The notes: generated by a model not told the origin, from the sequence alone. A stretch of DNA of 64,000 bases from Streptomyces pacificus (GCF_011766325.1 NZ_BLLG01000014.1:1-64000), one strand, 5' to 3'. Numbered from the stretch's first letter, positions 55,331 through 63,941 are shown. Made by a program: numbers and translations.

Positions 55331-57799
55331 TCAGCGCCCGCCGCCTCCCCCGCCGTCCAGCAGACCGGCCCGGCGCAGGGCGTCCGCCATCGCGCTGTTG
55401 GCGGGGGGCGCCCCGCGACGACCCGAACCCGAGCCGGGCCTTGACCCCGAACCGGACCCCGAACCGGACCCCGAACCGGACCCCGAACCGGACCCCGAAC
55501 CGGACCCCGAACCGGACCCCGACCCCGAACCGGCGCCCTGGCGGCGGTCGCGGCCGCCCTGGCGCTGCTGCGGCGGCCGGCCGCCGCCCTGCTCGCGGCG
55601 CCGGCCACCACCAGCACCGGGCTGCGCCGCCGCCTCGTCGTCCAGCCGCAGCGTCAGCGAGATCCGCTTGCGCGGGATGTCGACATCGAGGACCTTCACC
55701 TTGACCACGTCGCCCGGCTTCACCACGTCCCGCGGGTCCTTGACGAACGTGCGGGACATGGCCGAGACGTGCACCAGTCCGTCCTGGTGGACGCCGACGT
55801 CCACGAACGCCCCGAACGCCGCCACATTGGTGACCACGCCTTCCAGCACCATCCCGGAAGCCAGGTCGGAGATCTTCTCCACTCCGTCCTTGAAGGCCGC
55901 CGTCCGGAACGCGGGCCGGGGGTCGCGCCCCGGCTTCTCCAGCTCCCGCAGGATGTCCGTCACCGTCGGCAGGCCGAAGGTCTCGTCGACGAAGTCGCCC
56001 GGGCGCAGCGACCGCAGCACCCCCGTGTTGCCGATGAGCGACGCGACCTCGCTGCCGGCCGTCTTCACCATGCGCCGCACCACCGGGTACGCCTCGGGGT
56101 GCACGCTGGACGCGTCCAGCGGGTCGTCCCCGCCGCGGATCCGCAGAAAGCCCGCGCACTGCTCGTACGCCTTCGGGCCGAGCCGCGTCACGTTCCTGAG
56201 CTGCTTGCGGGAGTGGAAGGGGCCGTTCTGGTCGCGGTGGGCCACGATGTTCTCGGCGAGGCCCGCACCGATGCCCGAGACCCGGGACAGCAGCGGCGCC
56301 GAGGCGGTGTTCACATCGACGCCGACGCCGTTCACACAGTCCTCGACGACCGCGTCCAGCGAGCGCGAGAGCTTCACCTCGGAGAGGTCGTGCTGGTACT
56401 GGCCCACGCCGATCGACTTGGGGTCGATCTTCACCAGCTCGGCGAGGGGGTCCTGCAGCCGGCGGGCGATGGACACCGCGCCGCGCAGCGAGACGTCCAG
56501 GCCCGGCAGCTCCTGCGAGGCGAACGCGGACGCCGAGTACACCGAAGCGCCTGCCTCCGACACCATCACCTTGGTGAGCTTCAGCTCGGGGTGCTGCGCG
56601 ATGAGGTCCGCGGCCAGCCTGTCCGTCTCCCGGGACGCCGTGCCGTTGCCGATGGCGACCAGCTCGACGCCGTGCTCCTTGGCCAGCCGGGCCAGCTTCG
56701 CCAGGGACTCGTCCCACTTGTTCGCGGGCACGTGCGGGTAGACCGTGTCGGTGGCGACGACCTTGCCGGTCGCGTCGACCACCGCCACCTTCACCCCCGT
56801 GCGGAAACCGGGGTCGAGGCCCAGTGTCGCCCGGGTCCCGGCGGGGGCGGCGAGCAGCAGGTCCCGCAGGTTGGCGGCGAAGACCCGTACCGCCTCGTCC
56901 TCGGCGGCCGTCCGCAGTCTCAGCCGCAGATCGATGCCGAGGTGTACGAGGATCCGGGTCCGCCAGGCCCAGCGCACCGTGTCCAGCAGCCACTTGTCCG
57001 CCGGGCGGCCCCGGTCCGCCACGTCGAACCGGCGGGCGACCATGCCCTCGTACGTCGAGGGGCCCTCCGCGGGCTCCTCCGGCTCCAGCTCCAGGCTGAG
57101 CACGTCCTCCTTCTCGCCGCGGAGCATCGCGAGCACGCGGTGCGAGGGGAGTTCGGTGAACGGCTCGGCGAAGTCGAAGTAGTCGGCGAACTTCGCGCCG
57201 GCCTCCTCCCTGCCGTCGCGGACCTTCGCCGCCAGCCGGCCCCGGGTCCACATCCGCTCCCGCAGCTCGCCGATGAGGTCGGCGTCCTCGGAGAAGCGCT
57301 CGGTGAGGAGGGCGCGGGCGCCCTCCAGAGCTGCCGCGGAGTCGGCGACGCCCTTGCCCGCGTCGACGAACGCGGCGGCGGCCGCGAGGGGTTCGACCGT
57401 GGGGTCGCCGAGCAGTCCCTCGGCGAGCGGCTCCAGCCCCGCTTCGCGGGCGATCTGCGCCTTGGTCCTCCGCTTGGGCTTGAAGGGGAGGTAGACGTCC
57501 TCCAGCCGGGCCTTGGTGTCGGCGGACCGGATCCGCGCCTCGATCTCGCCGGTCAGCTTGCCCTGCTCGCGGACGGATTCCAGGACCGCGGTCCGCCGCT
57601 CCTCCAGTTCCCGCAGATAGCGCAGCCGCTCCTCGAGCGCGCGCAGCTGCGCGTCGTCGAGCATCTCGGTCGCTTCCTTGCGGTAGCGCGCGATGAACGG
57701 GACGGTGGACCCGCCGTCGAGCAGCTCGACGGCCGCCTTCACCTGCCGCTCCCGTACGCCGAGTTCCTCGGCGATCCTGCCTTCGATGGACGTCGTCAC
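55331..57799 (-). CDS. tex: Tex family RNA-binding transcription accessory protein
   Basis: 822 residues from GTG 57799. N-terminal Tex helical region (SIEGRIAEELGVRERQVKAA), YqgF-like nuclease fold (TLGLDPGFRTGVKVAVVD), helix-hairpin-helix segment (RVSGIGAGLAENIVAHR) and a C-terminal S1 domain at about 665-735 (GVVTNVAAFGAFVDVGVHQD). Tex binds nucleic acid and aids transcription/translation coupling and stress tolerance. The tail is unusual: a Gly-Ser repeat coded by 12-bp DNA repeats, then a conserved-looking end (MADALRRAGLL). Confidence 0.94.
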   Translation of the reverse strand: MTTSIEGRIAEELGVRERQVKAAVELLDGGSTVPFIARYRKEATEMLDDAQLRALEERLRYLRELEERRTAVLESVREQGKLTGEIEARIRSADTKARLEDVYLPFKPKRRTKAQIAREAGLEPLAEGLLGDPTVEPLAAAAAFVDAGKGVADSAAALEGARALLTERFSEDADLIGELRERMWTRGRLAAKVRDGREEAGAKFADYFDFAEPFTELPSHRVLAMLRGEKEDVLSLELEPEEPAEGPSTYEGMVARRFDVADRGRPADKWLLDTVRWAWRTRILVHLGIDLRLRLRTAAEDEAVRVFAANLRDLLLAAPAGTRATLGLDPGFRTGVKVAVVDATGKVVATDTVYPHVPANKWDESLAKLARLAKEHGVELVAIGNGTASRETDRLAADLIAQHPELKLTKVMVSEAGASVYSASAFASQELPGLDVSLRGAVSIARRLQDPLAELVKIDPKSIGVGQYQHDLSEVKLSRSLDAVVEDCVNGVGVDVNTASAPLLSRVSGIGAGLAENIVAHRDQNGPFHSRKQLRNVTRLGPKAYEQCAGFLRIRGGDDPLDASSVHPEAYPVVRRMVKTAGSEVASLIGNTGVLRSLRPGDFVDETFGLPTVTDILRELEKPGRDPRPAFRTAAFKDGVEKISDLASGMVLEGVVTNVAAFGAFVDVGVHQDGLVHVSAMSRTFVKDPRDVVKPGDVVKVKVLDVDIPRKRISLTLRLDDEAAAQPGAGGGRRREQGGGRPPQQRQGGRDRRQGAGSGSGSGSGSGSGSGSGSGSGSGSGSGSGSRPGSGSGRRGAPPANSAMADALRRAGLLDGGGGGGR
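55444..55530. repeat. 12-bp tandem repeat encoding the Tex Gly-Ser tail
   Basis: Six exact copies of GACCCCGAACCG (55444-55515) plus partial units; on the coding strand they give repeated Gly-Ser-Gly-Ser. Length variation would stay in frame. Confidence 0.9.
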
Positions 57800-58019
57800 G
57801 GTTCCCGACTCGCCTTCCGATACCGGCTGTGCCTGCGAGGCCGCGCGGATGTGCGCCCGCGCGATCTCCTCGGCTGCATTCTGCCGGGTGGGCCGCGGCC
57901 CTGTCGCGCCTCCCCCTGCGCCCGGCGCGTGCGTTGTCCGCGGCCGGCCGCCCCGCACAGGAGGCGGGGCCGGCGGCCGGAGCGGGGCGGTGGCGGCGGG
58001 GAGGGCGAGGCGGCGGCGG

Positions 58020-58883
58020 TCAGCCCTTCCCCGCGAGGCCGTCGGGGAAGGCGCCGGCCGCGGTGGCGGTCAGGACGAATCCGCGGCCCAGCTCGGTGAG
58101 GCGTGCCACGCCGTCCGCCCCCAGGTGCTGGTAGGGAGCGAGGTCGAGCCGGTCGGTGTGCTCCTCCAGTTCCTCGCGGAGCGCCGTGCCCGCCTCGGTC
58201 AGCCCGCCTTCGCGGTCGAGGAGTCCCCGCTCGCGCAGCCGCCCGGAGGCAGCCTCCCAGTCGGTGCGCCGCCAGCCCCGGCTGGCGAGGATCCAGCGGG
58301 GTGACATGCCCTTGCCGGTCGCGGTGTGGCTGACCAGGGCCTCCAGCGGGTCGAGCCCGGCGGACAGCAGCGCGGCGAGATGGCCGTCGCCGCGGTGCTC
58401 GCGCAGCAGGGTCGCGGCGTGCCAGAGAGCGAGATGCGGTTCCCCGGGCACCGGCAGGTCGGCGTGTGCGGAGTACAGCGGGCGGGCGTGCCGGGTGCAG
58501 GCCTCGGTGGCGGTGAGCGCCAGGCGGGCGGCCTCCGCCATCTCCGGCGAGGAGACGGTGTCGTCGCCGAGCAGCCGGCGCAGGGTCGCGTCGACCGCCC
58601 GGGTGCGGGCGTCCAGGACCGCGGCGGGGGAGGCGGTGTCCCAGACCGCGGGGAGGTGCCGGGCGATCAGCTCGTGGCTGAAGTTGTAGAACGCTGCCGA
58701 GACCGTGCCCGGCCCGACCGCGCCCAGGGGTGCGGCGCGGCCCGCGAAGTAGGCGGCACTGGTGTCCTCGACGCCGATCAGCGCGAGTTCCCTCGCATGG
58801 TCGGGCGAGAAGTACACGGTGGCGTGGAGCGGGTTGACGGCGTTGTGGCAGCGGCGTCCCGCACGGGGGTGGAGAGAACTCAT
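58020..58883 (-). CDS. SCO6745 family protein
   Basis: 287 residues. The N-terminal signature RAGRRCHNAVNPLHATVYFS and FYNFSHELIARHLPAVW match the SCO6745 family of actinobacteria, whose members are predicted soluble, helical and contain a winged-helix-like C-terminus (GWRRTDWEAASGRLRERGLL). Function unknown. Preceded by a TAACGT box 6 nt before the ATG, so probably leaderless. Family name recalled from Streptomyces annotation. Confidence 0.85.
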   Translation of the reverse strand: MSSLHPRAGRRCHNAVNPLHATVYFSPDHARELALIGVEDTSAAYFAGRAAPLGAVGPGTVSAAFYNFSHELIARHLPAVWDTASPAAVLDARTRAVDATLRRLLGDDTVSSPEMAEAARLALTATEACTRHARPLYSAHADLPVPGEPHLALWHAATLLREHRGDGHLAALLSAGLDPLEALVSHTATGKGMSPRWILASRGWRRTDWEAASGRLRERGLLDREGGLTEAGTALREELEEHTDRLDLAPYQHLGADGVARLTELGRGFVLTATAAGAFPDGLAGKG

Positions 58884-58889
58884 ACCCGA

Positions 58890-58909
58890 ACGTTACCGAC
58901 CGGTTAGTA
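58890..58909 (-). promoter_or_regulatory. Leaderless promoter with a small dyad
   Basis: TAACGT (58890-58895) ends 6 nt before the ATG. Next to it ACCG-GT-CGGT forms a 10-bp inverted repeat in TACTAACCGGTCGGTAACG, a possible operator. Confidence 0.4.
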
Positions 58910-59135
58910 CGGCGTGAAGGGGGCGAGACCGCCCGCGCTGTGAACGGCGGGAAGGCCCTGCGGTGGCGGGGGCCGGGAACCCGCTCGCCCCACCCGCAGG
59001 CGGCGGCGGACGCCCGGACGCACCCGGCGGCCCGGCTGCGCGGTCCGATCCGCGTGGCCCGATCCGCACGAGGCCGTCAACGGCGGGCCGGTGGGACCAC
59101 CCCCGGCCGTCCGGCCGGCCGCCGGGCCACCGCGC

Positions 59136-59193
59136 GGTCCCGTCCTGTCCGGTCCGGTCCCGTCCGGTCCCGTCCGGTCCGGTCCCGTCCGAC
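59136..59193. repeat. Pentamer-based low-complexity repeat
   Basis: Alternating CGGTC/CGTCC units over 58 bp (GGTCCCGTCCGGTCC pattern) in the 346-bp gap between the SCO6745-family and enoyl-CoA hydratase genes. Confidence 0.75.
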
Positions 59194-59229
59194 CGCCCGG
59201 AGCGCCCCGTCCGGTCCGGTGGTCCTGCC

Positions 59230-60027
59230 TCACCCGCCCCAGGTGAACCGCGGCGGCCTGCGCTCCAGGAAGGCGGCGACGCCCTCCGCCGTGTCGCCGC
59301 TGCCGCGCGCCTGCTGCGCCCAGTGGGCCTCGCGGTCGGCCCGCCCGGCCGCGAACTCCTTCGCGGCGGCCTGCGTCAGCTGCGAGCGGGCCGCCAGCAC
59401 CCGGGCGAACCCGGCCACCCTCCTGCCCAGTTCGCCCGCGGGCAGCACCTCGTCGATCAGACCGGTGCGCAGCGCCCGTTCCGTACCGATCAACTCGCCC
59501 GAGAACAAAAGGTACTTCGCGGTGGCCGGACCCACGAGCGAGACCAGGCGCCGGGTGGAGGCGGCGGGGTAGACGATGCCGAGCTTCGCCGGGGTGACCC
59601 CGAAGGAGGCGCCCTCCTCGGCGAACCGCAGGTCGCACGCGGCCGCGAGCTGGCAGCCGCCGCCCACGCAGTAGCCGCGGACCGCCGCCAGCGACGGTCT
59701 GGGGAACGCCGCGAGTGCCTCCTCGGCCCGTACGGCCAGTTCCTGCGGTGACTCCTCCGCGACCGCCGGGCCCAGCGAGGTGATGTCGGCGCCCGCGCAG
59801 AAGGTGCCGCCGTCGCCGGTGAGCACCAGTACCCGGACGGCGGGGTCGCGGCCCAGTCCGTCCAGCAGTCCGGGCAGCTCTCGCCACATCGCCGCCGTCA
59901 TCGCGTTGCGCCTGGCCGGATGGCTGATGACGACGGTCGCCACCCCGTCCGCCACCGAGTGCCGGACCCCCGGCTCCGCCCCGTCAGCCTCGTTCGTCCG
60001 GTTCCCCGCCTCGTTCGTCCGGTCCAT
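59230..60027 (-). CDS. Enoyl-CoA hydratase/isomerase family protein
   Basis: 265 residues, crotonase fold. The oxyanion-hole region is TFCAGADITSL and the second active-site loop AAVRGYCVGGGCQLAAAC. The usual two catalytic Glu are only partly evident (PAKLGIVYPAASTRRL replaces the typical E/P pattern), so isomerase or other chemistry is possible. ATG 60027 lies 7 nt after a TAGCAT box and has no Shine-Dalgarno, typical of a leaderless gene. Divergent from the HdeD-like gene. Confidence 0.9.
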   Translation of the reverse strand: MDRTNEAGNRTNEADGAEPGVRHSVADGVATVVISHPARRNAMTAAMWRELPGLLDGLGRDPAVRVLVLTGDGGTFCAGADITSLGPAVAEESPQELAVRAEEALAAFPRPSLAAVRGYCVGGGCQLAAACDLRFAEEGASFGVTPAKLGIVYPAASTRRLVSLVGPATAKYLLFSGELIGTERALRTGLIDEVLPAGELGRRVAGFARVLAARSQLTQAAAKEFAAGRADREAHWAQQARGSGDTAEGVAAFLERRPPRFTWGG

Positions 60028-60034
60028 GCGCCGG

Positions 60035-60063
60035 ATGCTATCCGCCGGGCGTCTGCCTACGAT
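60035..60063. promoter_or_regulatory. Divergent promoters of the hydratase and HdeD-like genes
   Basis: Minus strand: TAGCAT (60035-60040) is 7 nt before the hydratase ATG, implying leaderless transcription. Plus strand: TACGAT (60058-60063) may serve the HdeD-like gene about 100 nt downstream. Confidence 0.45.
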
Positions 60064-60166
60064 CGGTGAGGGGGTGCGGGCGCGGGCCGTATCGCCGGCC
60101 AACGCGACGGCGGGGCGACCGCGCAGGCGGCGACCCCCGCGACCCCCCAGGCGCGAGGAGGCAGTG

Positions 60167-60868
60167 ATGACCGGTCCCGCCCGTGAGGGCAGAAAGCTCC
60201 GCCGAAGCTTCGGCTGGCTGGCGGTCCTCGGCGTGATCCTGGTGATCGCCGGGATCGTCGGCCTCGTCTACGTCGGGCTCGCCACCCTCACCTCGATGCT
60301 CCTGTTCGGCTGGCTGCTGCTCGTCGGCGGATTCGTCGGGCTGCTGCACGCCGTCGAGTCGCGCGGCAGCAACTTCTTCTGGCTCGCCGTCGTCGTCGCC
60401 GCCCTGAACATCGCGGCCGGTGTGGTCGTCATCCGCCATCCGGAGGGCAGCGCGGAGGCGCTGACGATGTTCGCCGCACTGCTGTTCCTCACCGGCGGGC
60501 TGTTCCGGCTCGTGGGCAGTCTGGTGGTGCGGGGCCCGCAGTTCGGCTGGACCCTGGTCCAGGGCGCCTTCGGTCTGCTGCTGGGCATCCTGGTGCTCGT
60601 GAACTGGCCGGAGAGCAGCCGCTATGTCCTCGGTGTGTTCTTCTCGCTCGCCCTGCTCTTCGACGGGCTGGGCCTGATCGCGATCGGCGTGTCCGGCCGG
60701 CAGATCGTCGGCATGGTCGCGGAGGGCGGACCGACCGGGCCGACCGGGCCGACCGGGGAGGCCGGAGGGACCGGAGGGACCGTGGGGACCGGGGAGACAC
60801 CCGGCCGGACGGCGGGCGGTGTATCCGAGAAGTCGTCAGAAGGCGATCCGAATCAGTCGGAGAGCTGA
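60167..60868 (+). CDS. HdeD-like (DUF308) membrane protein with a collagen-like tail
   Basis: 233 residues, six predicted membrane helices (for example GWLAVLGVILVIAGIVGLVY and NFFWLAVVVAALNIAAGVVV), the DUF308/HdeD pattern linked to acid or envelope stress. The cytosolic tail holds GPTGPTGPTGEAGGTGGTVG, a collagen-like stretch. GAGGAGG lies 5 nt before ATG 60167. A hairpin terminator follows at 60905-60928. Confidence 0.88.
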   Translation: MTGPAREGRKLRRSFGWLAVLGVILVIAGIVGLVYVGLATLTSMLLFGWLLLVGGFVGLLHAVESRGSNFFWLAVVVAALNIAAGVVVIRHPEGSAEALTMFAALLFLTGGLFRLVGSLVVRGPQFGWTLVQGAFGLLLGILVLVNWPESSRYVLGVFFSLALLFDGLGLIAIGVSGRQIVGMVAEGGPTGPTGPTGEAGGTGGTVGTGETPGRTAGGVSEKSSEGDPNQSES

Positions 60869-60904
60869 CCCAACCGCCATGTCCCGGCTTCAAACCGTCG
60901 ATAG

Positions 60905-60928
60905 GGGCTGACTTCTGGTCAGCAGCCC
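60905..60928 (+). terminator. Hairpin after the HdeD-like gene
   Basis: GGGCTGAC (60905-60912) pairs with GTCAGC-A-GCCC (60918-60928), 37 bp past the stop. Confidence 0.6.
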
Positions 60929-61006
60929 GGTAGGGGCCCCTGCGTTCCCGACACTCGGTGACGCAGCAGTTCCCCAGCGACGTCTCACGAGGGTGGGTGC
61001 GGGTCT

Positions 61007-61456
61007 ATGGAGAGCCCCGGGAGCGTCCCGGCCCGGCCACTGCCGTACGAAGGCGTCTGGCGGTTCACCGCACCCGCACGCGACGTGTCCGTACCGCGGG
61101 CCCGCCATGCCGTCCGCGATCTGGTCCGGCGCCAGGGCGTACCGGTCCGTGACGAGGTTGTGCAGGCACTGCTGCTGATCGTGTCCGAACTGGTCACCAA
61201 CGCCGTGCGGCATGCCGCGCTGCTGTCGCCCGAGGTGGCCGTCGAGATCGCGGTCGGTCCGGAGTGGATCCGGGTGGCCGTCGAGGACAACCACCCCTAC
61301 CGGCCCGCGGCCCTGGTGAGCGACGCCGCCAGGACCGGCGGCCGGGGGCTGCTCCTGGTGAAGGAGATCACCCGGGAGGCGGGCGGTGAGTGGGACGTCC
61401 AGCACACACCGCACGGTGGAAAGATCATCTGGGCGGCGCTGCCCCTGCGCCCGTGA
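61007..61456 (+). CDS. ATP-binding regulatory protein of the anti-sigma/HATPase_c type
   Basis: 149 residues. GHKL ATPase motifs: N-box LIVSELVTNAVRHAA, G1-like VEDNHPYRP (lacking the usual glycines but typical of this Streptomyces subgroup) and G2 GGRGLLLVKEITREAGG. Such single-domain kinases act as anti-sigma or partner-switch regulators in Streptomyces. ATG 61007 is preceded by GAGGGTGG at a slightly long distance. No sigma gene is adjacent, so its partner is unknown. Confidence 0.88.
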   Translation: MESPGSVPARPLPYEGVWRFTAPARDVSVPRARHAVRDLVRRQGVPVRDEVVQALLLIVSELVTNAVRHAALLSPEVAVEIAVGPEWIRVAVEDNHPYRPAALVSDAARTGGRGLLLVKEITREAGGEWDVQHTPHGGKIIWAALPLRP

Positions 61457-61515
61457 GCGGCGGTCGCCCCGGGCGGGGCGCCGCACCCACCGCACCTCAG
61501 GTCAGGCCCGCCCGT

Positions 61516-62109
61516 TCACCAGCCCCCGGACGGGCCGGTGAGCTCCCTGACCGCCGGGCGCGCCCCGTCCAGCACCGTCATGAACCAGGCCGAGAAGGTG
61601 TCCCGCGCGTGCCGCTCGGACAGTTCCGCTGCCGTGACGAACGCCGTCTCGCCGACCTCCTCCGGGTCCGGCCGCAGCGGTGCCTGCACCAGGCCCACGA
61701 ACAGGTGGTTGAACTCCTGCTCGACCAGGCCCGAGGCCGGGTCCGGATGGTTGTAGCGGACGGTGCCCGCCTCGGCCAGCAGCGACGGGGAGACGCCCAG
61801 CTCCTCGTGTGTCCGCCGGGCGGCGGCCGTGAACGGCGCCTCGCCCGGATAGGGATGCCCGCAGCAGGTGTTCGACCAGACTCCGGGGGAGTGGTACTTG
61901 CCCGGTGCCCGCCGCTGCAGCAGCAGCCTCCCCTGCTCGTCGAAGAGGAAGACGGAGAACGCGCGGTGCAGCTGTCCCGGCGCCTGATGGGCGGAGAGCT
62001 TCTCCGCGGTGCCGATGGTTCGGCCGCTCTCGTCGACCAGTTCGAGCAAGATCGGTTGCGCGGTGCCGTTCGACGAGCTGTTCGGCGCGGTGGCGGGTGT
62101 GATCGGCAT
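61516..62109 (-). CDS. idi: Isopentenyl-diphosphate delta-isomerase type I
   Basis: 197 residues with the Nudix-like IDI fold. The catalytic Cys83 is in SNTCCGHPYPGE and the metal-binding Glu region is ARRTHEELGVSP; the second active-site Glu is in VEQEFNHLFVG. It interconverts IPP and DMAPP for isoprenoid synthesis. Start ATG 62109 chosen because GAAGG sits 6 nt upstream; ATG 62115 is in frame. In S. coelicolor the neighbouring gene upstream is, as I recall, the CDF zinc exporter zitB, of which only a remnant is left here. Confidence 0.95.
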   Translation of the reverse strand: MPITPATAPNSSSNGTAQPILLELVDESGRTIGTAEKLSAHQAPGQLHRAFSVFLFDEQGRLLLQRRAPGKYHSPGVWSNTCCGHPYPGEAPFTAAARRTHEELGVSPSLLAEAGTVRYNHPDPASGLVEQEFNHLFVGLVQAPLRPDPEEVGETAFVTAAELSERHARDTFSAWFMTVLDGARPAVRELTGPSGGW

Positions 62110-62551
62110 GGCCATCCTTCGCTTCGGTCCTCGGCCCTGAGGGGCGCACCCAGTCTGCCGTACAAAAGCGGCTTGTCGGCACTTCACCGCCCCTGGGCAT
62201 GTCCGCTCCCGCCGGGCGGGGACCGGCGCCGGTCCCCGCCCGGCACGGAGGGCCGCCCGCCCGGCAGGGGCGTCCGACGCCGTCCGACGCCGGCCGACGC
62301 CGGCCGACGTCGGCTCCAGCGCGGTGCCGACCGCGTACGCCCAGCCCTCGGCCCGGCCCTGACCAGAACGCACGACCCCTCGGCGAGGGGCGGGGTGGCC
62401 CGGCCGGCCTGCACACCGCGGACCGGGCCCGCCGGGACCGCAGGTGTGAAGACCGGCCTCGGCGCCTGCGGGAACGGCTCGTGCGGATCCGCCGCCCTCA
62501 CCCCGGCTGCCGGCAGCAGCGGGTGGCCGGCCGTGGCACCGGAGAGTGCGC
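62110..62551. other. Gap upstream of idi with 10-bp repeats
   Basis: 442 bp. Four 10-bp units (CGTCCGACGC, CGGCCGACGC types) lie at 62271-62310. No gene supported; may include the idi promoter. Confidence 0.55.
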
Positions 62552-62695
62552 TCAATGACAGTAGCCCGCCTCGTGCTCCGCATGACCGCCGGGTTCCAGC
62601 TGGAACGTGCAGTGCTCCACGGCGCAGTGCGAGGCGGCGGCCGCGGTCCCCCTACGCGGGCGGCCACCGTGTCCGTGGTCCTGCCCTGCCCCCAT
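62552..62695 (-). pseudogene. zitB: In-frame internal-deletion remnant of a CDF zinc exporter (zitB position)
   Basis: A 47-codon frame from ATG 62695 (GGGAGG 8 nt upstream) to TGA. Its first about 21 residues (MGAGQDHGHGGRPRRGTAAA) match the His-rich N-terminus of Streptomyces cation diffusion facilitator transporters. Its last about 26 (CAVEHCTFQLEPGGHAEHEA, ending GYCH) match their C-terminal end. All six membrane helices and the cytoplasmic domain, about 250 residues, are missing, with the frame kept. The ribosome site and a Zur-like box upstream survive. A His/Cys-rich micropeptide might still be made and could bind zinc. Confidence 0.72.
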
Positions 62696-62776
62696 GCCAG
62701 ACGCCTCCCGGGTCGCCGTACGTTCCGTCCGAGTGGCCGGTGAACTACGGTCCCGGGGCAGCGGGCAACACGGCGT

Positions 62777-62791
62777 TGAACACCGTTGTCA
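62777..62791 (-). promoter_or_regulatory. Zur-like box upstream of the zitB remnant
   Basis: On the minus strand TGACAACGGTGTTCA resembles the 7-1-7 Zur dyad (TGA...TCA ends; 5 of 7 positions pair). TTGCCC lies 10 bp downstream, so a zinc-activated promoter, as described for zitB in S. coelicolor, is plausible. Confidence 0.5.
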
Positions 62792-62849
62792 TATGCTTGA
62801 CCTGCGGTGATGTCTGCAGATCAGCGCACTGGCCACTCACCGTGAAAGA

Positions 62850-63842
62850 TCAGCCGGGGACGCCGGGTACGCACTCGGGGTGGTGCAGCAGCCAGCCCTC
62901 CCAGGCCGACTCGACCATCTCGCGCACCCCGCGAGAGGCCGTCCAGCCCAGTTCCCCGCCGATGCGCCCGACCGAGGCGACGGCCCGTGCCGCGTCCCCG
63001 GGGCGGCGCGGTTCGATGACCGCCGGCGTGCCGTGACCGGTCACCTCGGCGACGATGCGGGCCAGTGTGCGCACGGAGACTCCCTCGCCGCGCCCGACGT
63101 TCACCGTGAGGTCTCCGGCCCCGTCCCGGCGGGCCAGCCGGCGGGCCGCGGTCAGATGGGCATCGGCGAGATCGGCGACGTGGATGTAGTCGCGGATGCA
63201 GGTGCCGTCCGGCGTCGGGTAGTCGTCGCCGAAGATCCTCGGGGCGTCGCCCCGGGTGAGCCGGTCGAAGAACATCGGGATGACGTTGAACACCCCGGTG
63301 TCCGCGAGTTCCGGGCCGGCCGCGCCCGCGACGTTGAAGTAGCGCAGGCAGGTGGTGGCGAAGCCGTGCGCCCGGCCGGCCGCCCGCACCAGCCACTCGC
63401 CGGCGAGCTTGGTCTCCCCGTACGGGTTGATCGGGACCGTCGCGGCGTCCTCCGTGATCAGATCGGCGTCGGCCATCCCGTACACCGCGGCCGAGGACGA
63501 GAAGAGGAAGCGCTCCACCCCCGCGTCGGCGACCGCCTCCAGCAGCACGGTCAGGCCGTGCACGTTCTCCCGGTAGTAGCGCAGCGGCTGTTCCACGGAC
63601 TCGCCGACCTGCTTCTTCGCCGCCAGGTGCACCACCCCGGTCACACCGTGTCCGGAGAGGACCCGGTCCAGCAGCTCCCGGTCCAGAACGGAGCCCCTGA
63701 CCAGCGGCACCCCGTCGGGCAGCCGTGCCGCGTCGCCCGACGAGAGATCGTCGAGCACGGCGACCCGTTCGCCGGCGCCCGTCATGATCCGCGCCACATG
63801 CGCTCCGATGTACCCCGCCCCGCCTGTGATCAGCCACGTCAT
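62850..63842 (-). CDS. galE: UDP-glucose 4-epimerase
   Basis: 330 residues, extended short-chain dehydrogenase. The NAD motif is MTWLITGGAGYIGAHV, the catalytic Ser/Tyr/Lys are in FLFSSSAAVYG and NPYGETKLAGE, and the GalE signature RYFNVAGAAG is present. It interconverts UDP-glucose and UDP-galactose for cell-wall and exopolysaccharide sugars. ATG 63842 lies 7 nt after TAGAGT and has no Shine-Dalgarno, so it is likely leaderless. Not linked to other gal genes here. Confidence 0.94.
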   Translation of the reverse strand: MTWLITGGAGYIGAHVARIMTGAGERVAVLDDLSSGDAARLPDGVPLVRGSVLDRELLDRVLSGHGVTGVVHLAAKKQVGESVEQPLRYYRENVHGLTVLLEAVADAGVERFLFSSSAAVYGMADADLITEDAATVPINPYGETKLAGEWLVRAAGRAHGFATTCLRYFNVAGAAGPELADTGVFNVIPMFFDRLTRGDAPRIFGDDYPTPDGTCIRDYIHVADLADAHLTAARRLARRDGAGDLTVNVGRGEGVSVRTLARIVAEVTGHGTPAVIEPRRPGDAARAVASVGRIGGELGWTASRGVREMVESAWEGWLLHHPECVPGVPG

Positions 63843-63849
63843 GCCCGAC

Positions 63850-63855
63850 ACTCTA
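63850..63855 (-). promoter_or_regulatory. Leaderless -10 box of galE
   Basis: TAGAGT on the minus strand ends 7 nt before the galE ATG. A -35 box is not clear. Confidence 0.45.
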
Positions 63856-63863
63856 GGCCGCCT

Positions 63864-63941
63864 CAGGCGGCGCTCGCCCCCCAAACCCGTTCTTGCGCGG
63901 GCCCGTGCGGGCCGGTGCCGCGTCCAGGCGGCGCTCGCCCC
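63864..63941. repeat. 17-bp direct repeat upstream of galE
   Basis: CAGGCGGCGCTCGCCCC occurs at 63864-63880 and 63925-63941. The last about 60 bp of the window show no supported gene. Confidence 0.8.

Noticed and set aside
61007..61456. Degenerate ATP-binding box as evidence for a pseudokinase
   Set aside because: The DNHPYRP-type G1 box is usual for this Streptomyces subgroup, so it is not unusual here.
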